64,000 bases of DNA from assembly GCA_003194525.1 (NCBI GenBank), contig NBIV01000229.1, positions 1 through 64,000 of the forward strand. The letters run 5' to 3'. Below the pieces are notes generated by a model. That model saw nothing but the letters and a program-made list of their open reading frames with translations, ran no database searches and was not told the origin of the DNA. The translations under genes and the position numbers were made by a program. Shown piece by piece: positions 1 through 11,295 of the stretch (within the stretch, counting starts at the first letter, position 1; each line of letters opens with the position of its first letter). The DNA comes from Gracilariopsis chorda. Taxonomy: Eukaryota > Rhodophyta > Florideophyceae > Gracilariales > Gracilariaceae.

Positions 1-3000
1 AACCATCCGTTGCAACCCCCGCTTATGCGGATAGAAACCCCCGTCAACGGGATGAAGCACTCGTTGTCGAGGAAACCAACCCACCGCCGAAGGCGGAAAA
101 CTAACTGAGGGAGTCTCCCCTTTGGGAGAGGCGTCCTCAAGAACGAGGCTGTTGGCGCCCGAGGCGTCCTCGCCTCGCTCCCCGGTGAAAGTCCTCTCGA
201 GGAAAGACACCGCTGACGCGGACTCTGCGCACCTCGGTGTGTTGCGTCGCCCGTGGATACGGAGTAAAAATCCCCGGATTCCCGGTAGAGTGTTGGTCTT
301 GGCCAAACGCAATTACAAGGTCTATGCCGACCTTGGCCTTGATCCCCAGTTTATGGTGAGGTTTCTCACCGTCCTGGATACAGGTGCAGGCCCCAACTTT
401 GTTGTGGAATCATTGTTACCCCCGCTTGTGCGGTCGCGTATCCGCTCTGACGCGGTCCCCGACATTTCGGATGCGAACAACAATCCGTTACAAACGGTGG
501 CACAGTGGACCTCGGTCGTGAGACTTGGTACCTCTGTGGTGAAGTCGGACGTCATCGTTTGCCGTTCATTGGCAGCACCAGTGATACTGGGATGTGATTA
601 CTGCGACAGATCTGTCGACGCAATCAGGCCCCGCCTCAGGCGTGGTAGAACTTGACGACGGATCGTCGGTTCTGATTGTTCGCCGCCCGCTAAAGCGGTC
701 CTCTCGGAAACAAGTTTCCGCTCCCTGCTGCGCAGGAACCACCGCCCGCGTCCCGCGAGTCCACCAAGCTCCGCGTCGCTGCCTCGGTTTCTATACCGGC
801 TGAGTCCCAAGTCTGGGTGCAGGTAAATTCCGTCAACACGGTCTTCGGGTTATACAACCCTCGCCTCGTTGTACGAGAAATCCCAGCTGGCGCTGGCTAT
901 GGAATTGTCTCCATTTCCCCGGATGTCCCTTTCCGGATATTGGTTGCCAAACTTGGCAAACACCCCCCAGTATCTGGTCAAACACCAAGTAATTGGGAGT
1001 GTAACCCCCCATCCTATGGGAATGCTGCCAACAAAGATGACAGCCGCCGATGTACTCGGAGTTTACCACCTCCTCTGAGGAGTTCGCCCCGCCGTCCGAA
1101 GACTTCAAGTCTAAGGGGGGAGGAAACCGCTACTTCAGCGTCGAACACACCGAGTAACTCGGAATTGCGAACCACACCTGTTCCACAGGACAATGCTCCA
1201 TCGAGCAACGACCGGATTGATCCGGAAAAAGCACTTGAAGCGCTGGACTTCAGCCACGTGCCAGAGTCGCACCGCGACAAACTCCGTACTATGTTACGGG
1301 AATTCACCACAATGTGGGATGGCTCGCTTGGCGAGATTAATGCAACGGAACACCGGATCGATTTAATCCCCGGTGCGCGACCGGTTGCACAACCCCCTTA
1401 CAGGGCAGGTCCGAAAGCTCGGGAAGAGGAGCAGTCCCAAGTGGACAAGATGCTCCGCGCAGGTGTGATTGAGCCCGCTCAATCACCCTGGGCATCCCCA
1501 GTTGTACTGGCTTTAAAGGCCGACGGAACCTGGAGGTTCTGTGTCGACTACCGCCGGCTCAATGCCGTGACTGTTAGGGACACGTACCCCATCCCTCGTA
1601 TGGACGAGTGCATTGACTCCCTTGGAGACGCCACTGTGTTCACGGCCCTCGATGCCAATTGGGGATATTGGCAAGTACCCTGTCAGACAGGAGGATCGCG
1701 ACAAAACCGCATTCACCTGCCATGCATGAACGTACCGCTTCAAGCGGATGCCATTTGGATTAACCAACGCCCCCGCCACCTTTCAGCGTGCAGTAGATAT
1801 TCTACTCAACCGCTTTAAGTGGCGGAGTTGTCTGGTCTACCTTGATGATATTATCATCTTCTCCAACTCGTTGGACGACCATCTCACTCACGTCCGAGAC
1901 GTGCGGACCGTACTCCGCGATGCGGGAATTACCCTCAAGTTGAGGAAATGCGAGTTTTTCACAGATACTGTGAAGTATCTGGGTCACATTATCCGTCCTG
2001 GACGGTTAGCGATCGAGAAAGCTCGAGTCAAATCCCTCGTTGAGGCGAAAGAACCCCGTACTCAAACGGAACTGCGCTCCTTTCTGGGGCTGGTCAACGT
2101 CTATCAACGGTTTATCCCGAACTTTTCGGATACTGCGGCGCCCCTAAACGCGTTGTTGCGAAAGGGGAACCCCCCAAAACTGGGAACACTTACGCCCGAG
2201 CAATCGGAAGCCTTGAACTCCTTAAAGGAGGCTGTCACATCAGCACCAATCCTACATCTCCCAAAACCTGGGTTGCCATACTCCCTAGATACGGACTCGA
2301 GCGACTACCAAGTCGGGTGTGCTCTTTTTCAAACCACCCTCGAGGGGGAACGACATCCAATTGGTTATTGGTCGCGTTCGCTCAATGTTCATGAGCGGAA
2401 CTACTCCGTATCGGAGAAAGAGTGCCTCGCCGTCGTATGGGCGATGACCACTCTGCGCCACTACCTTATGGGAATTCACTTCACCGTGTACACGGATCAT
2501 TCCTCATTGAGGTGGTTGATGAATATCTCCGACCCGTCGGGACGCCTCATGCGCTGGAGACTCCGCCTCGCGGAATATGACTTTCAAGTCATTTATAAAA
2601 ATGGTGCGCAGAACACCCAGGCCGACGCTTTGTCGCGGTTACCCACAAGTGGGGAAGCACTCCCAACGGAGGATGATGAAGTCCCATGTTTCATGGCTAT
2701 AGACCCGGATGATCCGGAACATGCCGTCGAGGCTAGGCCAGAAAACTGGGACGAGGATGCTGATTTTGACGAAATACTCGCATCGCGAGATAAATCTGAG
2801 AACCCGTTACCGGGAAACTTTGTACCGGTATCACCGGAAGAAATGATCCGAGAACAATTCGGCGACCCATTCTGTACGAGAATTCGTGCCCGTATCAACG
2901 GTGGTGAAGATCTTCCTTTCGGGGTAAACGACAAAGGCTACCTCGTAAGAAAGGTCGAAGCCCGCCCACAGATTGTGGTACCTCATTCCCTGCAGTCGCG

Positions 3001-6000
3001 GGTGTTACATCTATTACACTACGCCCCCATTGGATGTCACCCAGGTGGGAGGAAACTCTACCTAACCCTGCGAAGGGATTTCTATTGGCCCGCAATGGCG
3101 GTGGATTGCTACGCAACTGTGCGGTTTTTGTAGCGAATGCGCGAAGAATCGCGTCAAACTCCGCAAAAAATGCGAAGAAGATGAAAACTATTCCCCGCAA
3201 GGGCGCCACTCGAGTTTATCGCAATTGATCTTCTCGGACCACTACTCACCACAAAACGTGGAAACAAGTTTCTACTTGTCATCACCGACCACTTTTCTAA
3301 GCTGGTACGGACTTTCCCTCTTCGGAGGATAACCGCTCTCACGGTGGCCCAGGCTCTGGTGACGCACTGGATTTTTGTCTACGGCCCCCCTGTGGAGGTG
3401 CTCTCCGACAACGGGAAGCAGTTCGTGAGCAAGTTCTTCCAGGATGTTTGTCGCATCCTGGTTGTCAAGAACTTGTTCACGACTACCTACCACCCCCCCA
3501 GTGTAATGGGCAAGTTGAACGGTTTAACCGGACGTTACTCGCGGCGTTACGTTCCTACGTCGCAGACCACCCAAATAACTGGGACATTTACGCTGATGCG
3601 GTAACCTACGCGTACAATACGCAGGTACACCGGACTACCGGAGTTTCGCCATTCGAGTTGGTTCTATCTAGAACACCCCCGCCTGTGGCGCTGGAACCCC
3701 AAGCTACCTTGGACAATTTCCCATCTGTGGGTATCTACCGGCAGCAATGGAAGCAATGGCTTTCCAAGCTGGTCCCCGCTGCGCGGAAGTCTATGGCACG
3801 GGCCCAAGCCGCTTACAAGCGGGATTTTGACGCTCGCCTGCGAGGAAAGACCCCCCCGATTCGGGCAAATAACTACGTCTTCATCAGGAAGGAGTACTAC
3901 AACCCGGAACGGGAGAAGCGTCACAAACTCTCGCCTGTGGCGGATGGACCCTTCAAGGTCATCTCTGTTAACACCGACACTGTCGTGGTAGAGATGGGCG
4001 ACACGCACGAACGGATTTCCCGTGATCGTGTTGTCCTTGCCCCTCCTCCCTCGTCAGAGGTAGCCCTGGATCCAGGCAACCCCGTTTCTACGGACTCTGC
4101 AACACCGGAACCATCCGGGAGTACTAGACCTACGGTACTACCACACCCCAGCCGGGGACTCTCAGACTTACCGACTCTGTTGGACTCACCGGCTCAGCCG
4201 GGTAATTCGGGCCCCTCAGCGCCCGCCCCTACCACGTCTGCCCCACTGGCGCACATCTATACCCGCCAGGCGGGGAATGTTATCCCTTATCCCGCCGCTC
4301 CGTCTAAGGAGGGGGAGGAGAACACTCGTCTTCGAGGAACGATATCGCCGTCGCAACGGGAAACACACCGTAACATACGGAACACTGACCGTGGAGCACG
4401 GAGTATGTCACGCGACACTAATACCCCGTTCCCGGACAGTGCTGTGCAACAGGAACAAGACGCGCAGGCCCCGCAAAAGCGGCAAATACACCGTTTGTAA
4501 CGGGAAAACGAGAAGCCTCACTCCAATACCGCAGCAGCGGAAAGGCATTCGCCCGATCCATCTCCGGAGGCATCGCCACAAACGCCGAAAACATACCGTG
4601 CTACACGGGAAGTTGAAGCGCAACTACCGCACACCCCTGTCAGGGAAGGATCCCCGATAAGGGAGTATGGTGACGATAGCCCCCAATCCCCTGAGCAGGG
4701 CGATGCCTCGAAGCCGCCGTTGGCGGAAGTCCCCGCGGAAGCGGTTCAATCAGGTCGATCAGACCCGCGCCCTGCGGAGAAGACGCGCCCAGATACACCA
4801 GCGCCGCTGGGAAATCCCCACTCCCAACCTGGGGAAAAAGGCAGCCAAGCCGCAGTCGAAGTTCTAAGCCCTGGCTCGCAAGCACCGGAAACGCCTCCTG
4901 TCGTTGACGGAATCGAAGCCCCCGCTACGGGGAGTAATTTGCGCCAACCCCCGCAACGCATTGGCGAAGAACTGAGGAACTCGGGAAAAACGCACGCCAT
5001 CGCACGCTCGAAACCGGTCGTACTGGACGCTGCTCCTCCTCATGGAGATGGTGCACCGCGCTTAGCGGCAATTACCCTGAAAAGGGTGCCATCGGCACCT
5101 GCCCGGCACCCCCCAAAGGGGAACTTTGACCGAAATACCGGTGTACCGGAGTTAGCCCTAGACAACGCGTCAGTAGCCGGGGACACCACGGCATCGCCGG
5201 AACGTATGGTGCAGAGCGCTCGTGCGCCTGGCAGGGAGGCGGTTTGCCACCCAATCACCGTGTCGCACGGGACCCCCCAGGGGATTGTGGAAATGCCGAC
5301 CCCGCAGGAGCGGTCATCTTCCCGCAAACTCGCGGTTCGTGAGCTCAACCGTGAAGGCGGAGCCCAAGTCCCCCGCCGACTGGCGGTTCGCCCGCAATGC
5401 CGCGAAAGCGGAAATGAACCTGCCCCAATGGGGAATGACTTGCCGGTGAAAACCGTGGCACCACACACCCTCTTGAGGGATATCTTCTCGCATGGGCACC
5501 GGCCGCTATCACAGCGGACGGCAACGCCGGAGTTATCGCCGAACACCCTGCTAAGGGACATTATACCGCACAGCGGGCAGCCCTCGCAGGGAAGTACAGC
5601 CTCCACCCGGCACGGCCGGCAGGTCTACGAACAAGAGTTCGTAGTAGACCGACTTGTCGGACACACCTGGGACCAGGATGGTATTCTACAATACCGCATC
5701 CGCTGGTACGGGTACGACCCCAGTGGGGATACGTGGGAGCCAATTGAACACCTCCCGCGGTCGCAGGTCCTGCGATACCACCGTCAAACGGGAACTGCAG
5801 CCCCAGCCACGCTGGTTAATGCCCAAGTTGGGTAACGTTGCCACGCGAGCGGAGAGCGAAAGGAAAGGATAACAAGACAAGGTCCGTCGAAGACGGGGAA
5901 CTCAACCGAGAAGCACCGTTCTAAACGGGAAAGTTTTTTCAAGGGAGCAGATAGCTCCCCACAATACTACACAACACTAACTGGCATAGCCAGGGAAAGA

Positions 6001-6026
6001 AGAACCAGGAAACTGGACTAGAGGTT

Positions 6027-7814
6027 TCACTCACCCCCATCGTCCGGGGCGTAACCCCCAGCAAGGCGGTAGGCCAACGCGTCCGCCATGGTGGTGACAT
6101 CCCCCGATACCTCGGCAGCGCTAAGACCGGCACCCCGGAGGAAACGTGCGATGATTTCGTTTTCATTCGCCGTCACCCCGCTGGGGATAGAAAGTCCGGC
6201 ACTTGCCGCCGAAGGGTCAGCAGCCGGCTCGGCCGGAGACACCCCCTCTGGGAAAGCTTCCGCGCTAGCGCCGGTCTCCTCTACGTCCATCTCCCCGGGT
6301 TCTTCCGGTTCGTTATCGACCATTGGGTCATCCCCGCCGTATGCGCGGTAGTAGTCGTCAGAATCGACGTACCCCACCGGGTGGTCTTCCGGCACATGCC
6401 GGGGCGTATCGCGAAGCTCGCGCGCCTCCTCGGAGGAAATTTCCCGGAACTCCCAGGGGTCGAAGTAGATAAAATCCCCCGCAAGGGCGGTTTTTCTACC
6501 AAGTCCCGGACCACCGGTGTTACCGCTGCCGCCATCCAAACGACCGCTTTGGTCCAGCGGGACCTCACTCCAGCTAACGCTGTCGATGTACCCAAGTAAT
6601 TGGAGGACCTCTTCATTGTTGGCCTGGCCCCCAAGGGGGATGCGAAGATCCAGGTTTCGGATCGCTGCCCGCACACGCGGTTGAAGGAACCAGAGACGAT
6701 ACTGGTCGTACGCCTCGTTGAGGATATAAGCTGCAGTGCGGGCCGCCCACTCCGTAACCACTACGGACCACAACCCCGACCGGGGATCCTGCATGAGCAG
6801 CGAACCGAGGTACGTAAGTACCGGCGGGAGTTCTATGTAGCACCCCCGGCAGGCTTCATGGAAGCGCCACCACTCGGGGAGTGCTACATACCGACCTAGT
6901 CGGTGAGGCGGCGCAATCCGCTCTATCTCCACGTTCTGATACGGGATAAAATACCCGAATCGGGATCGCCAACGCCGCTCGTAGCGGATGACGTTTTGGA
7001 GAAAATTGGACCGGTATTGCCGGGGAAGGTACCTGAACTCCGCCCGAATAATCGGTCGCTCCCAGCAAAGGGCTTCTTGCCGCGCTGCGGGAAAATTCCT
7101 CCAAGCGAGGGTCTCGAGGCGGAACAGGTTCTCGCCGTACCCAATCTCCCCGCGAGTGCGGAAGTAGCTAACGTCGAAGCCAAACTCCGGTGGGACCGGT
7201 ACATCGAATGGAGCCCGGCTCTGCCGTTGATACGCCATGCGCGTCAACGCGGTCTGTGCCGCAGCGACGGTCTCGCCCGAATTTCTTCGGAGGTGGTGAC
7301 GCGGAATCGCAATCCGGTGACGCCAATCCCACGATGTGGTGACTGCTCTAGGCAGATCCCCCGGAAGGATGTCTGAGCCATCCGCACAAGCGGTGACCAA
7401 TCCCTCATTGAGGACAGCGACCGGGTGAAACCACGGGGCAAGGCGCAGGCGCGACGCGTGATTCCGATTCATCTGGTTGAGCCCCACCAGGGTGTTGTAG
7501 GTTGGCCAGTTGGACACCGGAGTGGTTCCGGAGGACACCACCGAAGGTGGTAGTGCGAAGGGATGGTCGGCTGCAGCAGCCATATTCCCCGGTTGTACCG
7601 GATTTCGATTGCCCTGAGGCAGGGGAACTGACCGGAAACCGGTGGTGTATCGCCCGAGAAGTCTCGGAGGTTGGCTGTGGTTGTTGATGTTGTTGTCGTC
7701 GTTCATTTTTCCCTTTTGGAGGGTGGCTGTTGTTGTTGTTTGTGCGCTGGATGACTCTGATGCAGAGGGATTTACCGGAGAACCGGAGACAGAGCACGCG
7801 CTTTTATCACCCAT
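6027..7814 (-). CDS. Antisense 595-codon reading frame inside chromovirus copy 1, unknown function
   Basis: An uninterrupted frame of 595 codons runs opposite to pol, between the chromodomain and the 3' LTR. It starts at an ATG in good context (GAAAATGGG). The protein has a polar N terminus rich in S, T, N and Q (residues 1-55). A central part rich in W, R and Y follows (about 100-400), with an aromatic block around GRYVALPEWWRFHEACRGC. The tail is strongly acidic and alanine-rich (about 480-595). No signal peptide, membrane segment or known catalytic motif is visible. Antisense frames in the same place are known from some plant LTR retrotransposons, where their role is unclear. It looks whole. 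I do not recognise the family. Frames on the other strand here are short, which argues that this strand is the coding one. Confidence 0.7.
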   Translation of the reverse strand: MGDKSACSVSGSPVNPSASESSSAQTTTTATLQKGKMNDDNNINNHSQPPRLLGRYTTGFRSVPLPQGNRNPVQPGNMAAAADHPFALPPSVVSSGTTPVSNWPTYNTLVGLNQMNRNHASRLRLAPWFHPVAVLNEGLVTACADGSDILPGDLPRAVTTSWDWRHRIAIPRHHLRRNSGETVAAAQTALTRMAYQRQSRAPFDVPVPPEFGFDVSYFRTRGEIGYGENLFRLETLAWRNFPAARQEALCWERPIIRAEFRYLPRQYRSNFLQNVIRYERRWRSRFGYFIPYQNVEIERIAPPHRLGRYVALPEWWRFHEACRGCYIELPPVLTYLGSLLMQDPRSGLWSVVVTEWAARTAAYILNEAYDQYRLWFLQPRVRAAIRNLDLRIPLGGQANNEEVLQLLGYIDSVSWSEVPLDQSGRLDGGSGNTGGPGLGRKTALAGDFIYFDPWEFREISSEEARELRDTPRHVPEDHPVGYVDSDDYYRAYGGDDPMVDNEPEEPGEMDVEETGASAEAFPEGVSPAEPAADPSAASAGLSIPSGVTANENEIIARFLRGAGLSAAEVSGDVTTMADALAYRLAGGYAPDDGGE

Positions 7815-7870
7815 TTTCGTCTGGGAATCCTCCGCGTCCGCGGTCGTTTTCCCGTCTTAGGGGGGGGATA

Positions 7871-8697
7871 TGAAGTGCAACGCCCTCAGGCAGGGATTCT
7901 GGATACTTGAACGCTTTCCCGATATTATCGGTTGTGTAGTGTGTATATGAACTACGCCCCACTATGGTGGATATGGACACGTGGGACACGGTTTTGGGTC
8001 AATTGGCGGTTGGCCACAGTAGTGGATGTTGCCACGAAATGTGGAGTATTTTAGTTAATATTATTTATTATTTTCACACCCATTTCTGGGAAGCTAGTAC
8101 TTAGTGCGACGGCGCACTGCCGTCGCACCAGTAAACCTTCCCCAAAAAGGGACCCCAACCTGGGGAATTGGCTCTAGTTGTTGCCGCTTGCGCGCGTGCT
8201 CTACTCCTCCTTGGAGGGAAACGCCGTAAACCACGGGACATCTAACCCCCTTGCACATCCAAAGAAGCCCATCCTTGGGAGTATAATTGTTCCAATCATA
8301 TTGGTGTTTCGCCCTGTATAGGGAGTCCTGTCCACCGGCATCGCCGTATCTGTTCGTCGCTCTTGCGACTCACTTCGTCCTCTTTTCCTCCTCTTCGCCC
8401 TTCCTTTTTTCCCTTTTTAAGGTAGCACCTCCCGCTACCCGCGGCCCTCGTGTGCGCATCCGCTCACACACCCCCACTTACGTGGAAACATACCTCTACT
8501 GAGGATCACACCCCGCTCACGCGGATACTGATTCTTCGCCTTCAACTTCCTGCGCGAGTCGCGACAGGTGTCCCTGGTCTTACAAACCGGCTTCGCCGTG
8601 ACACCTCTGAGAGGGCTCTACCCAACTGGGCTCACCTCGTGAGAGGAAGATCCCGAACGTCTTTCGATGTTTTTCCCCTTTGGGGCATTGCACCACA
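7871..8697 (+). repeat. 3' LTR of chromovirus copy 1
   Basis: About 827 bp, beginning TGAAGTGCAACGCC right after a purine tract and ending in GCATTGCACCACA. The start and end were set by alignment with the two LTRs of the copy at 28284-39031. The 5' partner lies outside the window, so neither age nor target duplication can be read here. Confidence 0.85.
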
Positions 8698-9072
8698 ATG
8701 AAGGACGCCGTCCGTAACTGAGTCTTTCGCAACGACATTGATAATCTGCTCTACGACATCCTTGTGGTCTATGAAGTCGTCGTCATCGTCGTGGGTAACG
8801 AGCTTCAGATCTCCTGCAGCGATGGCACTATCAACAACCTGGACAAACGGGTATTCCATTGCTGAGAACAGCGTGATTCCGAGACTGTTGGCGATGCCTT
8901 TGACCTTGTTGTCTCCACCTTTCGTGAACGATCTGATCTTTTGCGTCTACACCCTGACGGCCTGTCTCCACATGAACTTGTCCTTCTTCGCTTGGAGTCT
9001 CGATGGCTTGTACATGCCCTTGTGCAAGAAGTCCTCTCCTGGGCCCATAACTGTGGGAAACTGATCGGACAT
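8698..9072 (-). pseudogene. Broken gene cut by chromovirus copy 1, unknown product
   Basis: A minus-strand frame begins at an ATG (9072-9070) and stays in frame for 125 codons up to the first base outside the LTR, where it is cut off. It has one in-frame TAG at codon 42. The sequence looks coding: lysine-rich start (LQAKKDKFMWRQ), a helical middle (KGIANSLGITLF, VVDSAIAAG) and an acidic run (HDDDDDFIDHKD). The rest of the gene should lie left of the retroelement, outside the window. I do not recognise the family; it could be a host gene or part of another transposon. The plus-strand frame over the same bases has a composition I find less protein-like. Confidence 0.45.
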
Positions 9073-10130
9073 GATGGTTCGCGTGCGCAGCGGAGGAGGG
9101 ATCCTAGCCTACAGGGCAAGATGAGACGGCACAAACGCCGGAATGATTCTCCCGTTCTTCACCGCTATATCCTCCTCCCTCCTTCCTTCTATCACTCAAC
9201 TATCTGCCCTTTCATCCTACTTTGCGCCAGAGGCTTCCGTCCTCTCTTGCCCATACTTCTTTGCACTTCTCGCTTCACGAAGGGTCGACACGGTGATGTC
9301 GGTATTGCAGCTGATATTGCCTCTCCACGTCCTGCATATCGACATCTCTGCTCCTCCGTCGCCTCCATGAATTGTCCAGAAGTTGCCCTTGCCTTTCCTA
9401 GTGTTAGTTCCCGTCCGCCTGCCTTGCGCCCTTGCGCCCTTGCGCCCTTTCGCCCTTGTCCACGTCCCTCCAGCATATCTGCATTCGTCCGCTTTATTAT
9501 ACGATTCCCTTGCATTCCATTCCTGTACTCGTACGTGCCGCTAGTGTCCAGCCGACCCAATTGTCATACGGCCGACCCACTTGCCACAACGGGTGATTCG
9601 TAGCGCAGTATACAATTCTAGCTCATGTATTTGCTGAAAAAACTTTGAAGCGTTATATAGATCTTACTCATTTCTAATTTTTGGAAGTATTTAGTTTTGC
9701 GACGAAAACCGAATACTTTCGCTAGTTTTGGTAAGTTTCTTCAGCCAACGTTTTGCGGCTTTCTTTTTACTAAGGTTTTTTTTGCAAGTTTTATCGTTTC
9801 GCTGGAAACATCTTTCAACCTTTATTTTAGCCCGATTGTGCTGAAACATGTTTATGCCGCTTTTTGGTTGCACATTGGGTTTTGAAAGCTTTCAGTGGTT
9901 ACAGAAGAATCCCAAGTAGCTGCTCTTGGAGTTTGTGCCATATGTGCAAGGAATTGAAGCCGGCAACACTGCAGGTGGTGGGCGCAGAAGACGTTTTTAG
10001 TGTTTTGAGTGTTTCTTTTTATGTCAAAAAGGTCTGTAATAGAGCAGGAAAGTGTTTGCCCGAGAGTGTAGTCGTGTATACGGAGAGGATTCTATATTAT
10101 TGTCAAGGAATCCCCACCATCCCATCCGTG
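9073..10130. other. Gap without recognised gene; short tandem repeat
   Basis: No gene is recognised. 9424-9458 holds about four tandem units of an 8-mer (TTGCGCCC). 9640-9880 is T-rich. The remaining frames on either strand do not resemble any family I know. Confidence 0.5.
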
Positions 10131-10204
10131 CTCTAGATTAGAAAGGCGGGGAGGGGAGGAGTCCCTATAAGCTTCGACCTCATTTTAAGGGCCAACCCCC
10201 TCTC

Positions 10205-10330
10205 GGTGCTTCCTCCACGGGCACCACCGTTCGCGCCGCCGCGCAACCCGGCGCCTTCGGCGCGTCGCACTACCACCGCGCGCGCCGCTGCGCAACCCGG
10301 CGCACCACCACGCACCACCAAGACCATGAA
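10205..10330 (-). repeat. GC-rich minisatellite in copy A
   Basis: About two units of a motif near 57 bp built from GGTGGTGCG and GGCGCCGGGTTGCGC blocks (minus strand). It matches the longer array at 23748-24000 in copy B, at the same relative place in the repeat. Confidence 0.55.
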
Positions 10331-10866
10331 CACCCAGCGCCAGTGCCGCCACGAAGCCCAGCGCACCAACACGCACACCACTACCCACCACCCGCGCCTG
10401 AGGACGTGCCAACCTTATCAATCCAGTTGACACTCTTCTGAGAACTAACAGTGAACTTGGGCCCTCACACCTCTCTCGCGCTTTTGAAAAGTCACCACCC
10501 AACAATAATCACACCGCTGAGCTCCTGCCAGATTGACCATACTTCTCTACCCCCGCTACTTCTCCTTTCGGACAGGAATACCCATCATGACGAACCCCGG
10601 GAAAACAGCGTCTCCTTTTCTGCTTCTGTTGACTGACAATAGCGGAATACATTGACGCCGCTATGTGCCCTCCCTGCGATCACCTCCCTCCCGTTTGAAA
10701 AGGCTCCCCCACTTGGAGACACAGAACCCCTCCTGCGCTCCCTCAACACCGACCTCAACTCCGCCTCCGTCCAATCTTCCACTTCCAAACCACCCCTAAA
10801 CCGTACCCCAATCTGCACTGCACCGCCACAGAGAATACTATGTTGACACGAGGCAAGGAAGGAACT

Positions 10867-11295
10867 TTATTTGTCTAGACGGGTACTGACTAAAGATAGA
10901 AGCAGATTCAGTGGAGCAACGTTGTTCAGACTGCAGCATTTTGCTGCAAACCCCAGGCCATTCAATAGTCCGCTCGCATATAAATTGGGGGCCTGGCTGA
11001 TAATATCATTGACCTTGGTATACTGGTTTTCTATTGTGGTCTTATTTTCAAATATGCGACGCAGTATTACCTCCAAATCTACAAGTAAATCGTTGCAACA
11101 ACCAAATCCTCTGATGCTGGAAGGGATTCCATCGCTAGCATCTTGTGCAATAGTTGCTATCATGACGGGATACGTGTCATCGGACTCTTGAGCCTCCATG
11201 TCAATAAAGGACTAATATGGAACGGAATGATGTGAAGAACTAGAATCATCTGTCATCTCGCGTATGATGGGAGTTTCAACTGGCTGTGCCATCAT
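10867..11295 (-). pseudogene. Relic of the repeat's 140-codon frame, copy A
   Basis: From the ATG at 11295 to the stop at 10867 is 143 codons in one frame with one internal stop. The N-terminal part carries MTDDSSSS. The C-terminal part (EVILRRIFEN, NDIISQAPNLY, STRLDK) aligns with the frames at 22741-23109 and 42058-42480. The protein looks small, helical and leucine-rich, with no recognised domain. A TATA box lies about 55 bp upstream, as in copy C. The same length and the same N- and C-terminal blocks in diverged copies suggest it once coded for a protein of the repeat. Function unknown. Confidence 0.55.

Larger units (their letters stand above)
1..8697 (+). mobile_element. Ty3/gypsy chromovirus fossil, copy 1 (5' part outside window)
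   Basis: An LTR retrotransposon whose 5' LTR and gag lie left of the window. Parts in order: retropepsin with a DTGA motif (about 290-600), reverse transcriptase with YLDD (about 1290-2060), RNase H (about 2270-2630), integrase (about 2930-4030), a long proline- and threonine-rich stretch (about 4050-5620), a chromodomain (about 5630-5790), an antisense reading frame (6027-7814), a purine tract just before 7871, and the 3' LTR (7871-8697). Order and chromodomain place it among chromoviruses. It is broken, with roughly five breaks in pol, but is much better kept than the related copy at 28284-39031. The whole element is unusually rich in short hairpins. Confidence 0.93.

Noticed and set aside
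6903-7376. 157-codon plus-strand frame inside the antisense frame
   Set aside because: Shadow of the much longer minus-strand frame.
8941-9603. 220-codon plus-strand frame
   Set aside because: Low-complexity S/P/R-rich product over the minus-strand gene relic and an 8-bp tandem repeat; no family features.
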